Assembly: GCF_014207745.1 (NCBI RefSeq)
Contig: NZ_JACHJB010000001.1
Location: 3,348,001-3,412,000 of the forward strand
Direction: 5' to 3'
Source: Nonomuraea muscovyensis
GTDB lineage: Bacteria > Actinomycetota > Actinomycetes > Streptosporangiales > Streptosporangiaceae
Length of the DNA: 64,000 nt
Shown: piece by piece, positions 8,879-17,090 of the stretch
Numbering within the stretch: position 1 is the stretch's first letter
Layout of the letters: each line of letters begins with the position of its first letter
Made by a program: the position numbers and the translations under genes
The notes under the pieces: model-generated
What the model saw: the letters and a program-made list of their open reading frames with translations, nothing else
Database searches by the model: none
What the model was told of the DNA's origin: nothing

Positions 8879-9733
8879 TCAGCTCGGCGCCCGGGTGGTG
8901 GTGGCGGCGAGGTGGCGGAGCTTGTCCTCGGTCTCCGAGCCGGGCTCGGCGGCGAAGAGGTCCATGCCCTGCAGTTCGGGGTCGCCGGGCAGGCTCACCA
9001 ACTCGGCGGACAGTCGCAGCTCGCCGACCACCGGGTGGTCGAGGACGTAGTCGCGGTGCGACGCGACGGCCACGTGGTGCTCCTCCCACAGCCCGCGGAA
9101 CTCGGCGCTCGCCGCGCTGACCGCGTCGACATGCGCCATGACCCGCGGGTTCTTGGGGAAGCGGGCGGCCAGGACGCGGAGCTGGGCCACGTGCTCACGG
9201 GCGAGGCGCGGCCAGGCCTCGCCGTGCATGCGCCTGATCGCGTCGTCCAGGAAGATCAGGTGGGCGATGGTCCTGCGGTCCTCGGGGAGCGCGGCGAAGT
9301 CGGCGAAGACCGCGGCGGCCAGCGTGTTCCAGGCGACGACGTCGGCGTGCCGTCCGAGGACCAGGGCGGGGGTGAGCACCAGCGAACCGAGCAATCTCCG
9401 CAGCCCCGGCCGCACCGCGGCGCGCGGGACGTCCCGGCACCTGTGGGCGGGATGGGCCAGCGCGTGCAGGTAGGCCCGCTCGTCGCCGGTGAGCCGCAGC
9501 ACGTCGGCGATGGCGTCGAGCACCTGGGCGGAGACGTTCTGGCCACGCCCCTGCTCCAGCCGGGTGTAGTGGGTGACGCTCACCCCGGCGAGCAACGCCA
9601 GCTCCTCCCGCCGCAGCCCGCGCACCCGCCGGGTCCCGCCGGCCGGGTACGGCACGCCCACGTCCTCCGGACGCAGCCGCGCCCTGCGGGACTTGAGGAA
9701 CTCGCTCAGCTCCACCTCACGCTTCACATCCAC
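8879..9733 (-). CDS. XRE-family regulator with MmyB-like C-terminal domain
   Basis: 284-residue DNA-binding protein. Residues about 10-70 form a helix-turn-helix (RREELALLAGVSVTHYTRLE), and the remainder matches the MmyB-like ligand-binding region common in actinomycetes, with the conserved YLHALAHP and VLGRHADVVAWN blocks. Start is the GTG at 9733 (VDVKREVELSEFL). It is transcribed divergently from an MFS exporter, with only 74 bases between the starts, so it probably represses that exporter and itself. A palindrome-rich element at 9735-9756 lies directly in front of this start. Family assignment is firm; ligand and true target are inferred from the arrangement. Confidence 0.92.
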   Translation of the reverse strand: MDVKREVELSEFLKSRRARLRPEDVGVPYPAGGTRRVRGLRREELALLAGVSVTHYTRLEQGRGQNVSAQVLDAIADVLRLTGDERAYLHALAHPAHRCRDVPRAAVRPGLRRLLGSLVLTPALVLGRHADVVAWNTLAAAVFADFAALPEDRRTIAHLIFLDDAIRRMHGEAWPRLAREHVAQLRVLAARFPKNPRVMAHVDAVSAASAEFRGLWEEHHVAVASHRDYVLDHPVVGELRLSAELVSLPGDPELQGMDLFAAEPGSETEDKLRHLAATTTRAPS

Positions 9734-9734
9734 T

Positions 9735-9756
9735 TAGCCTAGGCAAACTTTGGCTA
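9735..9756. promoter_or_regulatory. candidate operator between XRE regulator and MFS exporter
   Basis: TAGCC (9735-9739) is inverted at GGCTA (9752-9756), and the core GCCTAGGC (9737-9744) is a perfect 8-base palindrome. The element sits two bases upstream of the regulator start and about 52 bases before the exporter start, as expected for an autoregulatory operator. Binding is inferred. Confidence 0.45.
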
Positions 9757-9807
9757 GTCAGAACGCGGTACTGGCCCGCCCCGGCGACCGCGGCCAGGCT
9801 GTCCGGC

Positions 9808-11193
9808 ATGCGATTGATCCCCCTGATCCTGCTCGGCCTGGGCAGCATGATCACCGCCCTGGACTTCACCGTCGTCTACGTCGCGCTGCCGCAGATCGCC
9901 CGCGACGTGGGGTTCTCGTCCGCCACGCTGCAGTGGGTGGTCAGCGCCTACGCGGTGCCGTTCGGCGGCTTCCTGCTGCTCGGCGGCCGGCTGTGCGACC
10001 TGATCGGCAGGCGGCGGATGTTCGTCGCGGGCATGGTGCTGTACGGCCTCGCCTCGCTGCTCGGCGGGCTGGCCGCCGACCCGGGCCCGCTGGTCTGCGC
10101 GCGGGTGCTGCAGGGGCTCGGCGGCGCGGTGCTGATGCCCGCGACCCTCTCGCTGGTCGCCACCCTGTTCGACGAGGGGCCGGAGCGCAACCGGGCGATG
10201 ACCGTGTGGGCGGTGTGCGGCGCCAGCGGGCTCAGCCTCGGGGCGCTGCTGGGCGGCGTGCTGACCGGCACGTTCGGCTGGGAGGCGGTCTTCTTCGTGA
10301 ACGTGCCGGTGGCGGTGGCCGGCGCCGCCGCAGCGTTCGCCGTGCTGGCGCCGGACGGGGTCCGGCGGCCGGGCGGGTTCGACCTGCCCGGCGCGCTCGC
10401 CGGCACGGCGGGCGTCACGGGCCTCGTGTTCGCCATCGCCCACGGCGCCGAATGGGGCTGGACCTCTCCCGGCGTCCTTGTGTCGCTCGCCGCCGCGGTG
10501 GCGCTGCTCGCCGGGTTCGTCGCGATCGAGGCCCGCAGCCGCGACCCGCTGCTGCCGCTCCGGCTGCTGGCCAACCGGCATACGAGCGCCGCGGCCGGCG
10601 CCATCCTGGTCTACGGCCTGACCCTGCAGTGCGTGCCGTACTTCCTGACCCTGCACTTCCAGAACGTCCTCGGCTACGACGCCATGCGGTCGGGTTTGGC
10701 CTTCCTCGGGCCGACGCTGGGCATCACGGTGGGCAACCTGGCCGTGGGGCGGCTGATCCCACGCCTCGGGCTGCGCGGCATGATGATCCTCAGCGTGCTC
10801 GTGGGCGCGGCGGGCACGGCGGTGCTGGCCGTGAGCCTGTCCGCCGACGGGTCCTATCTCGGCCTGCTCGCGGGCCTCGCCGGCTTCGGTCTGGGGTCCG
10901 GCCTGTCGTTTGCCACCATGTTCATCCTCGCCTCGACCGGTGTGGCCCCGCACGAGCAGGGCGCGGTGTCCGGGCTCGCCTCCACCGTCCTGCAGGCGGG
11001 CAGCAGCGCGGGCCTGGCCGTCCTGGTGGCCGTGGCCGGCCGTGACACCGCCGGCCTGACCGGGGAGGCGCTGCGTGCCGCCACCGCCGGCGGGCTGCGG
11101 TCCGCGATCCTCGTCGCCGCCGTGGTCGCCCTGGTGGGCCTGGCGGCGGTGCTGACACTGCCCCGCGGGGCCCGGACGCCGGTCGCGCGATGA
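9808..11193 (+). CDS. MFS drug-efflux transporter (EmrB/QacA-like, DHA2 type)
   Basis: 461-residue polytopic membrane protein with about 14 predicted segments. The first helix carries the DHA2 signature LDFTVVYVALPQIARDVG (residues about 19-36), and loop 2-3 has the MFS motif GGRLCDLIGRRRMF near residue 60. Such proteins export drugs or metabolites in exchange for protons. It starts at ATG 9808 and faces the XRE regulator gene, which likely controls it. No neighbouring biosynthetic genes indicate the substrate. Family assignment is firm; substrate unknown. Confidence 0.93.
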   Translation: MRLIPLILLGLGSMITALDFTVVYVALPQIARDVGFSSATLQWVVSAYAVPFGGFLLLGGRLCDLIGRRRMFVAGMVLYGLASLLGGLAADPGPLVCARVLQGLGGAVLMPATLSLVATLFDEGPERNRAMTVWAVCGASGLSLGALLGGVLTGTFGWEAVFFVNVPVAVAGAAAAFAVLAPDGVRRPGGFDLPGALAGTAGVTGLVFAIAHGAEWGWTSPGVLVSLAAAVALLAGFVAIEARSRDPLLPLRLLANRHTSAAAGAILVYGLTLQCVPYFLTLHFQNVLGYDAMRSGLAFLGPTLGITVGNLAVGRLIPRLGLRGMMILSVLVGAAGTAVLAVSLSADGSYLGLLAGLAGFGLGSGLSFATMFILASTGVAPHEQGAVSGLASTVLQAGSSAGLAVLVAVAGRDTAGLTGEALRAATAGGLRSAILVAAVVALVGLAAVLTLPRGARTPVAR

Positions 11194-11294
11194 GTCGTCA
11201 GGGCTTGCGGCGAGGCTGTCGTAGCAGCCCGGGTCGCGGTGCGCGATGATGGTTCGATCATGACCGCGAGGATGTCGGGGACTCGGCGCCGGGG

Positions 11295-11693
11295 GTGTTC
11301 GCTGTGGTGGGGGAACGGGCTGCTTCGGCGCGGCGCGGGGTGACGGCGCTGCTGGTGGGGGTCGCGGTGGCGGTGCCGGCGGGTTGCGGGATGCTCGAGG
11401 AGCAGCGGTTCGAGCGGTCAGCCGCGAGCATGGAACAGGTGGCCCGGACGGTCCGCGAGGACGACGACCCCACCAGGCGGCCTCGGGAGATCGGGTCGTT
11501 GGCGTTCGAGGACGTCTACCGCGACGGTGACCGGGTGTACTTCATGCTGGGCGAGGTCATCGAGGGCGTGGACCCGTACGGCTACGTCTACAGCCCGAAC
11601 GAGCGGCCGGTCGACCATGACGACTCCGACTCGGTCGACTCGGCCTTCGAGCACATCCGGGGCCCCTGGTACCACTGGAGCGACACCTACTGA
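11295..11693 (+). CDS. hypothetical lipoprotein
   Basis: Up to 132 residues with a clear lipoprotein leader, VTALLVGVAVAVPAGCG, followed by a charged acidic domain (YRDGDRVYFMLGEVIEGVDP, then YGYVYSPNERPVDHDD). The first GTG in frame is 11295; GTG 11340 begins exactly at the leader and would give 117 residues, and I cannot choose firmly between them. The last seven bases overlap the end of the convergent oxidoreductase gene. I recognise no family. A surface-anchored small protein is the most that can be said. Confidence 0.65.
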   Translation: MFAVVGERAASARRGVTALLVGVAVAVPAGCGMLEEQRFERSAASMEQVARTVREDDDPTRRPREIGSLAFEDVYRDGDRVYFMLGEVIEGVDPYGYVYSPNERPVDHDDSDSVDSAFEHIRGPWYHWSDTY

Positions 11694-12673
11694 GGGTGGG
11701 CCGTGATGACGACCTTGCCCGTGGCGTGGCCTTCTTCCTGGTAGGCGATGGCCGCCGGGATCTCCTCGAACGGGTAGCTGCGGTCGATGACCGGCATGAC
11801 CCTGCCGTCCTCGATGAGTTCGGTCAGCGTCAGCAGATTGCGCTTGGTCGCGGTGCAGCGGACCACCTCCGTCACGACCGTGCGCTGCGACGCGAACAGC
11901 GATGCCGCGAGCGTCGCGAACACGTGGCTGGCGGGTTGCAGCCACCGGCCGCCCGGTCCGCCGACGAGGACGTGGGTCCCCTTCCGGGTCAGCGCCCGGC
12001 GGCAGGCGGATCCGGAGCGGCTGCCCGCGATGTCCAGCAGGAGGTCGTGGCGCCAGCCGGTGCGGGTGAAGTCCTCCTTGGTGTAGTCGACGACCTCGTC
12101 CGCGCCGATCGACCGGACCAGGTCCACGTTCCGGGCGCTGCAGACGCCGGTGACCTCCGCGCCGAACGCCTTGGCGAGCTGCACGGCGAACGTGCCCACG
12201 CCTCCCGAGGCCCCGTTGATCAGCACCCTCTGCCCCGGCTGGACCCCTCCCTGGTCGCGCAGCGCCAGCAGGGCGGTGCCGGCCGCCATCGGCACCGCCG
12301 CCGCCTGCTCGAACGTCAGGTTCTTCGGCTTGGGCGCCAGCTCCGCCGCCGCGACGAGGGCGTACTCGGCGAAGCCGCCCTGCTTGGGCATGGCGAACAC
12401 CTCGTCGCCGGGGCGGAACTCCGTCACGTTCCGGCCGACCGCCTCGACGTGACCGGCGACGTCGGCGCCCAGGACGGCGAACTTGGGCCCGCGCAGCCCG
12501 GGCCCGCCGCCCATCAGGCGCGCCACGTACGGCTGCCCTCTCAGGAAGTGCCAGTCGTACGGTTGGACGGACGTGGCACGTACCCGGACGAGCACCTCGT
12601 CGTCGCCGGGCAGGGGCTTGTCGATCTCGGCCAACTGGAGGGAACCGTACGAGCGCAGGACGAACGCCTTCAT
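11687..12673 (-). CDS. NAD(P)-dependent alcohol dehydrogenase / quinone oxidoreductase-like (MDR family)
   Basis: 328 residues of the medium-chain dehydrogenase/reductase superfamily. The N-terminal GroES-like domain shows DEVLVRVRATSVQPYDWHFLRG, and the Rossmann fold carries QRVLINGASGGVGTFAVQLA with the glycine-rich nucleotide motif. The zinc-ligand Cys/His pattern of true alcohol dehydrogenases is not evident, which favours the zinc-free quinone-oxidoreductase branch. I use ATG 12673, just after GTG 12674-12676, because a GAGGAG stretch lies about 8 bases before it. It lies 57 bases downstream of the LuxR-type regulator on the same strand and may belong to that transcript. Confidence 0.88.
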   Translation of the reverse strand: MKAFVLRSYGSLQLAEIDKPLPGDDEVLVRVRATSVQPYDWHFLRGQPYVARLMGGGPGLRGPKFAVLGADVAGHVEAVGRNVTEFRPGDEVFAMPKQGGFAEYALVAAAELAPKPKNLTFEQAAAVPMAAGTALLALRDQGGVQPGQRVLINGASGGVGTFAVQLAKAFGAEVTGVCSARNVDLVRSIGADEVVDYTKEDFTRTGWRHDLLLDIAGSRSGSACRRALTRKGTHVLVGGPGGRWLQPASHVFATLAASLFASQRTVVTEVVRCTATKRNLLTLTELIEDGRVMPVIDRSYPFEEIPAAIAYQEEGHATGKVVITAHPQ

Positions 12674-12730
12674 CACCGTCTCCTCATCTGCTGTGGAGCA
12701 TCAGCGTAAAAAGGCTGGCCGCGGGGCTCA

Positions 12731-13420
12731 TCAGCCGAAAGTACGCCCGTTCGGCGGCCGATCGGCCCGCTGGACGCGGTCGGTCTCGTACGCCCACATG
12801 GCGAGCTCGACGCGGTTGCGGGCGCCGAGCTTGGCCATCAGGCTCGCGATGTGCGTCTTGACGGTGCTGAGCGAGATGCGCAGCTCGTCGGCGATCTCGC
12901 TGTTGGTGCGGCCCCGCGCCAGGGTGGCGAGCACCTGTTCCTCCCGGTACGTGAGCGCCTCGATCGGCTGGACCGGCGGCGCGGCGCGTCCGGTGTGGGC
13001 GAAGGCGCCGAGCAGCCGCGCGGTGATGCTCGGCGCGATGAGCGCGTCGCCGCTCGCCGCGGCGTGGACGGCCTGGGAGAGCAGGGCGGCTCCGGCGTTC
13101 TTCAGCAGGAAACCCCGGGCGCCGGCCCGCAGGGCGGCGTAGACGTACTCGTCGAGGTCGAACGTGGTGATGACGACGACGGCGAGAGGATCGGCGACGG
13201 CCGGCCCGGCGAGGGAGCGGGTGGCCTCGATGCCGTCGAGGCCGGGCATGCGGATGTCGAACAGGCACACGTCGGGGCGCAGGCGGCGGGCGAGCTCGAC
13301 GGCCCGCCTCCCGTCGGGGGCCTCGCCGACGACCTCGATGTCCGGCTGGGCGCCGAGGATCATCGAGAGCCCGGTGCGGACGATCTCCTGGTCGTCGGCG
13401 ACGACCACCCGGATGGTCAT
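12731..13420 (-). CDS. NarL/LuxR-family response regulator
   Basis: 229 residues: a receiver domain (residues about 3-120) with acidic pocket DD at 9-10, phospho-acceptor Asp55 in CLFDIRMPG, Thr and Lys of the switch (VITTF; LLKNAG), and a C-terminal LuxR-type helix-turn-helix (EALTYREEQVLATLARGRTN, then SEIADELRISLSTVKTH). It is the output half of a two-component system; its start overlaps the histidine kinase stop by four bases, so the two are made together. Downstream on the same strand is the MDR oxidoreductase. Signal and target genes are unknown. Confidence 0.95.
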   Translation of the reverse strand: MTIRVVVADDQEIVRTGLSMILGAQPDIEVVGEAPDGRRAVELARRLRPDVCLFDIRMPGLDGIEATRSLAGPAVADPLAVVVITTFDLDEYVYAALRAGARGFLLKNAGAALLSQAVHAAASGDALIAPSITARLLGAFAHTGRAAPPVQPIEALTYREEQVLATLARGRTNSEIADELRISLSTVKTHIASLMAKLGARNRVELAMWAYETDRVQRADRPPNGRTFG

Positions 13421-14553
13421 GTCGCCGTCCCGGCACGGGGCAGCACGGCCGTCACCGTCCAGCCCCGATCGGGACCGGGGCCGGCCACGCAGGTGCCGCC
13501 GAGCAGGCCAGCGCGTTCGATCATGCCGATGAGCCCGTACCCGGACGACCCGCTCTGGCGGCCCGCGTCGTCGCCGTCGTCGCTCACGCGCAGGCGCACC
13601 GACGTGGCGTCGGCGGCGACGCGCACCTCGACGCGGGTGGCGTGCCGCGCGTGCCGCCGGGCGTTGGTGACCGACTCCTGGGCGACCCGGTAGATCGCGG
13701 CGGCGACCGACGGAGGGAGATCGTCGAGGTCGCCCGAGAGCTCCACGTCGACGGCCAGGCCGGACGGGTCACGGCCGGCGAGTCGCCGGAGGTCGCCGAT
13801 GCCCCGGCCGGGTGCCAGGTCGACCGGCTCGTTCCGGCGCAGGACGCGGACCATGGCGTTCATCTCGGTGAGGGCGCGCGCCGCCTCGGCCTCGATCACG
13901 CGCAGCGCCTCGGTCGCGGATTCCGGCCGCGACGCCGCGGTGGCCAGGCCCGCCTGCGCGCGGATCGCCATGGCCGAGACGTGATGGGCGACGGTGTCGT
14001 GCAGTTCGCGGGCGAGTTGCTCGCGTTCGAGCAGCTTGACCTGGTCGAGCTCGCGCTGCCGTGCCCTGGCCCGGTAGCGGAACGCGGTGCCCAGGGCGAT
14101 GGCCGCGACCAGGACGGCGCCCGCCGCGACCGCGTCGGCGGGGCCGACCCGGCCGACGGCGATCGACAGGCCGAGCGAGACGACCATGAGGGCCAACCCG
14201 GTCACGGCCGTGCGCCCGGACCCCCACCGGAACAGCGCGTACACCAGCAGCAGCAGGTACGCCAGCGTGTACGTCTCCTGGGCCGCGCCGCCGGTCAGCA
14301 GCGGGACCAGGCTCGTGACGCCGAAGGCGATCGCGAGCATCGGCAGCGGCCGGGTCCGGCGCCACAGCAGGGTGGGCACCAGCGCGACGGTGACGGCCAC
14401 CGCGAGGACCCGCCAGGGCAGGTCGGGGCGCAGGACCCCTTCGAGCACCGCGACCGGCACGAGCACGCCGGCGAGCGCCCAGTCGCGCCCCACCCGCGCC
14501 GGCGGGTCAGGGGGAGGCGGCTCGTTCCACACGGAGCGCATGAGGCCGTGCAC
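13417..14553 (-). CDS. sensor histidine kinase (HisKA_3 type)
   Basis: 378-residue membrane kinase. Several hydrophobic segments cover residues about 25-158 (for example AGVLVPVAVLEGVL), followed by a dimerisation/phospho-acceptor helix EQLARELHDTVAHHVSAMAI with His185, and an HATPase domain whose later boxes read VAQESVTNARRHA (N box) and VSDDGDDAGRQSGSSGYGLI (G boxes). There is no extracellular sensor domain of any size, so the signal is probably sensed in the membrane. Start is ATG 14553; ATG 14541 four codons in would also work. It overlaps its response regulator and lies 28 bases after the AHSA1-type gene on the same strand. Confidence 0.94.
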   Translation of the reverse strand: MHGLMRSVWNEPPPPDPPARVGRDWALAGVLVPVAVLEGVLRPDLPWRVLAVAVTVALVPTLLWRRTRPLPMLAIAFGVTSLVPLLTGGAAQETYTLAYLLLLVYALFRWGSGRTAVTGLALMVVSLGLSIAVGRVGPADAVAAGAVLVAAIALGTAFRYRARARQRELDQVKLLEREQLARELHDTVAHHVSAMAIRAQAGLATAASRPESATEALRVIEAEAARALTEMNAMVRVLRRNEPVDLAPGRGIGDLRRLAGRDPSGLAVDVELSGDLDDLPPSVAAAIYRVAQESVTNARRHARHATRVEVRVAADATSVRLRVSDDGDDAGRQSGSSGYGLIGMIERAGLLGGTCVAGPGPDRGWTVTAVLPRAGTAT

Positions 14554-14581
14554 GCCCTCATGGTACGGGAGCGTCCGCCGC

Positions 14582-15079
14582 TCAGCCGGTGGTCAGGTCG
14601 TCGAAGTACGGCTTCATGGCGGGGTAGTAGGCGCCGAAGTCGGGCCGGGGGGAGCCGTCGCGGGCGGCCACGAGCATGTCGAGGTAGTACTCCCAGCCGG
14701 GGCCGACCTCGCCGATGCCGTCCTCGGTGGTGAGGTGCTGCACGAGCCGCAGCTCGGTGACGCCGTTCGCCTCCGACAGCAGGAGCTCCATCCGCCAGGT
14801 CCCGGAGGCGTCGGTCATGGACACGGCCAGCCGGCGCGGAGGCTCGCACGCGTCGACGAGCAGGTCGCACCAGGGCGTCTGCTCCTCGTACGCCAGCTGG
14901 ACCTTGATCGTCCGGCCGGGGGCGGCGTCGCCCTCCCACGGGCCGAACCAGCGGGCCGTGCGGTCGGACTCGGTGAGGCTGGCCCACACGTCCTCGGCGG
15001 GTGCGCGGAACGTGCGGCGGAGGACGAGGTCGCTGCCGGTGTCCGTACGGAACAGCCGGCCGGTGGGGGTGGGGCTCAT
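14582..15079 (-). CDS. SRPBCC / AHSA1-family protein
   Basis: 165-residue START-like (SRPBCC) protein of the Activator-of-Hsp90-homology type: VLRRTFRAPAEDVWASLTES opens the fold and WEYYLDMLVAARDG lies in the long C-terminal helix, the usual pattern for this family. Such proteins hold a hydrophobic ligand in a deep pocket. The gene overlaps the upstream ArsR-type regulator by four bases; ArsR-AHSA1 pairs are a common actinobacterial arrangement in which the regulator controls the partner. Ligand unknown. Confidence 0.9.
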   Translation of the reverse strand: MSPTPTGRLFRTDTGSDLVLRRTFRAPAEDVWASLTESDRTARWFGPWEGDAAPGRTIKVQLAYEEQTPWCDLLVDACEPPRRLAVSMTDASGTWRMELLLSEANGVTELRLVQHLTTEDGIGEVGPGWEYYLDMLVAARDGSPRPDFGAYYPAMKPYFDDLTTG

Positions 15080-15438
15080 GCGGTGTCTTCCCTTCGTCGG
15101 GCCGTGGCGCCGCGGTCACGGTGTTCGCGGCGGGTCCGGTAGACCTCTGTCTCCAGGGCGTCGAGGCGGTGCTCCCATCCGGAGGGCCGGGTGAGCCGGG
15201 CGACCCAGTCGGTGAGCTCGGTGAGCGGCTCGGTGCGCAGGACGTAGAACCGCCGCCTGCCGACGAGTTCGTCGCGCACGAGCCCGCTGTCCCGGAGCAC
15301 GCGCAGGTGGCGGCTCACGGCGGGCCGGCTGATGACGAACCGCTCGGCGATCTGCCCCGCGGAGAGCTGCTCGTCGCGCAGCATCATCAGGATCTCCCGC
15401 CGTACGGGATCCGCTATCGCCCCCGCCACCTCGTCCAC
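15076..15438 (-). CDS. ArsR-family winged-helix regulator
   Basis: 120 residues: a winged helix with recognition segment LSAGQIAERFVISRPAVSRH (residues about 25-46) and wing LVGRRRFYVLRTEPL. The Cys pairs of metal-sensing ArsR members are absent, so it likely senses something other than metals, as do the ArsR proteins paired with AHSA1 partners. The start GTG 15438 lies 7 bases downstream of a perfect 8-base inverted repeat (15446-15465). It is translationally coupled to the AHSA1-type gene and probably autoregulates the pair. Confidence 0.93.
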   Translation of the reverse strand: MDEVAGAIADPVRREILMMLRDEQLSAGQIAERFVISRPAVSRHLRVLRDSGLVRDELVGRRRFYVLRTEPLTELTDWVARLTRPSGWEHRLDALETEVYRTRREHRDRGATARRREDTA

Positions 15439-15445
15439 GCGGAAA

Positions 15446-15465
15446 GCGTAACCTGTTGGTTACGC
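15446..15465. promoter_or_regulatory. perfect inverted repeat, probable ArsR operator
   Basis: GCGTAACC (15446-15453) and GGTTACGC (15458-15465) are perfect inverted arms around TGTT. The site lies 7 bases before the ArsR start and overlaps the stop of the upstream methyltransferase gene. Dyads of this size and place are typical of ArsR operators; as RNA it could also act as a weak terminator for the methyltransferase. Confidence 0.6.
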
Positions 15466-16191
15466 GTTAGGCAAGGGGCGGCGGAACAGGGCGGTCAGCA
15501 GGAAGGGGACGCCGAAGGCGGGGGCCTCCGGAGCCTGCTCCACCATCGGGCGCAGCTCGACCTCCGTGTAACCGGAGAAGATCCAGCGCAGTTCGTCGGG
15601 GGTGTAGGCCAGGCCGCCGTGCAGCCGCCCGTCGCGGTAGAAATCGTCGTCGGGCAGTTCGGAGCCCATGGCCCCGGCGGCGAAACAGGTGAGGCCGAGG
15701 TGGCCGCCGGGCGCCAGCACCCGGTCCAGGAGGTCGAGGTAGCTCACGCGGCGGTGTGGCGGCAGGTGGTGCAGGCAGCCGGAGTCGTAGACCAGGTCGT
15801 ACCGGCCGGGGAGCGCGGCGGTGAAGGCGTCGCCGCAGTGGAAGCGGACCTCGGCGCCCGCCTTCCGGGCGCGCTCCTCGGCCCAGGCGACGGCCGTGGG
15901 CGAGAGATCGACGGCGTCGACCTCGAAGCCGAGCGACGCCAGGTGGATGGCGTTGCGCCCCGGCCCGCAGCCCAGGTCCAGGGCCCGTCCGGGCGTGAGC
16001 AGCCCTCGTCCGAGTGAGGACACCAGGTTCTCGTCCGGTTTGCTCGCGAAGAAGGGGACCGGCTTCGAGCGGTCGGCGTAGAAGTGGTCCCACCAGGTGG
16101 CCGCGTTCCCCGTCCACCGGTCCGCCTCGGGGGCGAACAGGCGGTCGAGCAGGTCCATGACGTCGTCCGTCGTACGGATGGTGCGCTTCAC
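15460..16191 (-). CDS. class I SAM-dependent methyltransferase
   Basis: 243 residues with a Rossmann-like methyltransferase core: motif I GRALDLGCGPGRNAIHLAS (residues about 73-92), the acidic residue after strand 2 in VDAVDLSPTAVAW, and post-motif YDLVYDSGCLHHLPPHRR. The last block resembles tellurite-resistance TehB and thiopurine methyltransferase relatives. Start is GTG 16191 (VKRTIRTTDDV). It is the first gene of a run of six same-strand genes down to the MDR oxidoreductase, though a hairpin-forming operator follows its stop. Substrate unknown. Confidence 0.9.
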   Translation of the reverse strand: MKRTIRTTDDVMDLLDRLFAPEADRWTGNAATWWDHFYADRSKPVPFFASKPDENLVSSLGRGLLTPGRALDLGCGPGRNAIHLASLGFEVDAVDLSPTAVAWAEERARKAGAEVRFHCGDAFTAALPGRYDLVYDSGCLHHLPPHRRVSYLDLLDRVLAPGGHLGLTCFAAGAMGSELPDDDFYRDGRLHGGLAYTPDELRWIFSGYTEVELRPMVEQAPEAPAFGVPFLLTALFRRPLPNA

Positions 16192-16482
16192 TCGGTCCCC
16201 CTGAGCTGATGGCCGTACAGTCGATCTTACGGTGCATCAGTGCTGGTCGAGGGCCGTTTCTCTGCCCCCAGGAGGGGGTGTGGAGAGCTCTGCCGGCGCG
16301 GCGGGGGACCGCTCCGCGGGCGCGTGGTCGTCACCCGGCAGGGTCGTCCTCAGGGGCGGCGGCGGGCATCCTGGAACCGGTCCCGGACCCCCGCCGAGAG
16401 GGCCCGGACGTGTCCTTGGTCACACCGGTCACACCGGTCACACCGGTCACACCGGTCACACCGGTCACACCGGTCACACCGG
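16192..16482. other. 291-base intergenic stretch holding a 9-base tandem repeat
   Basis: Between the methyltransferase start and the NTF2-like stop. Bases 16192-16417 show no gene, promoter or RNA I can support. The right end is filled by the 9-base tandem repeat described separately. Open frames crossing it in several phases exist only because the repeat contains no stop codon. Confidence 0.5.
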
Positions 16483-16488
16483 TCACAC
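16418..16488. repeat. 9-base tandem repeat (GGTCACACC)
   Basis: Seven perfect head-to-tail copies of GGTCACACC run from 16418 to 16480, followed by an eighth, imperfect copy (GGTCACACG) that contains the TGA stop of the NTF2-like gene (16483-16485, minus strand). Each unit is near-palindromic (GGT...ACC arms). It could be a slippage-prone minisatellite or a cluster of weak binding half-sites. Confidence 0.9.
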
Positions 16489-16938
16489 GGTGCGGCACGC
16501 TTCGGCGACGGCGGCCGGGTCCCAGTAGAAGGGGCGGCATTCGACCATGCGGCCGTCCCGTACCCGGATGAGCTGCACGATCTCGGTCTCCACCGCCCGG
16601 CCGGTGGCGCGGGCGCGGAAGCGCACGAGGTTGCGCGCCACGACCGTGTCCCCGTCTCCCCAGTGCTCCTGCTCCAGGAACTCCATCGACTCCCACACCT
16701 CGCTGAATTTGGCCAGGAAACGCTCCATGCCGTCATGGCCGCGCCAGGTGCCCGTGCCGGTGAACGGCAGCCCGGGAGCCTGGTGCAGCACCATCTCCGG
16801 ATCCAGGTGGGCCGCCACCTCGGCGTAGTCGGCCTTGCCGTACCCGCCCGCCGCGACGTACGCCGCCTCGGCCGCGTAGAAGCGCTCCATCACCGTCCAG
16901 GCGTCGTCCCGCCGGTGCTCGACATTCGCTGTGGTCAT
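16483..16938 (-). CDS. NTF2-like / SnoaL-type nuclear transport factor 2 family protein
   Basis: 151 residues with the cone-shaped NTF2-like pattern: helical start WTVMERFYAAEAAYVAAGG, then HLDPEMVLHQAPGLPFTGTG, a long helix DGMERFLAKFSEVWESMEFL, and strands VVARNLVRFRARATGR and IVQLIRVRDGRMVECRPFYW. Such proteins bind small ligands or act as small enzymes (SnoaL-type cyclases, ketosteroid isomerase relatives). No catalytic residue set is diagnostic here. Its stop codon lies inside the last, imperfect copy of the 9-base tandem repeat. Confidence 0.85.
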   Translation of the reverse strand: MTTANVEHRRDDAWTVMERFYAAEAAYVAAGGYGKADYAEVAAHLDPEMVLHQAPGLPFTGTGTWRGHDGMERFLAKFSEVWESMEFLEQEHWGDGDTVVARNLVRFRARATGRAVETEIVQLIRVRDGRMVECRPFYWDPAAVAEACRTV

Positions 16939-17090
16939 GGTCCCAGCGTCACAGGCGGGCCCGCGGTGTGCTGGCCGGAATCGGACGCCGCGGCACGCGC
17001 GATCCCGTGGCCCGGGCGCGCCCGCTCCACAGCCGCCGCGCCGGATTCAGGTCCAAAAAATTGGCCGGATTCCAAGGTCATCAAACCACT

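Noticed and set aside
16232..16528. Plus-strand frame running through the 9-base repeat (GHT repeats)
   Set aside because: The repeat lacks stops in several frames; no start or composition evidence for a protein.
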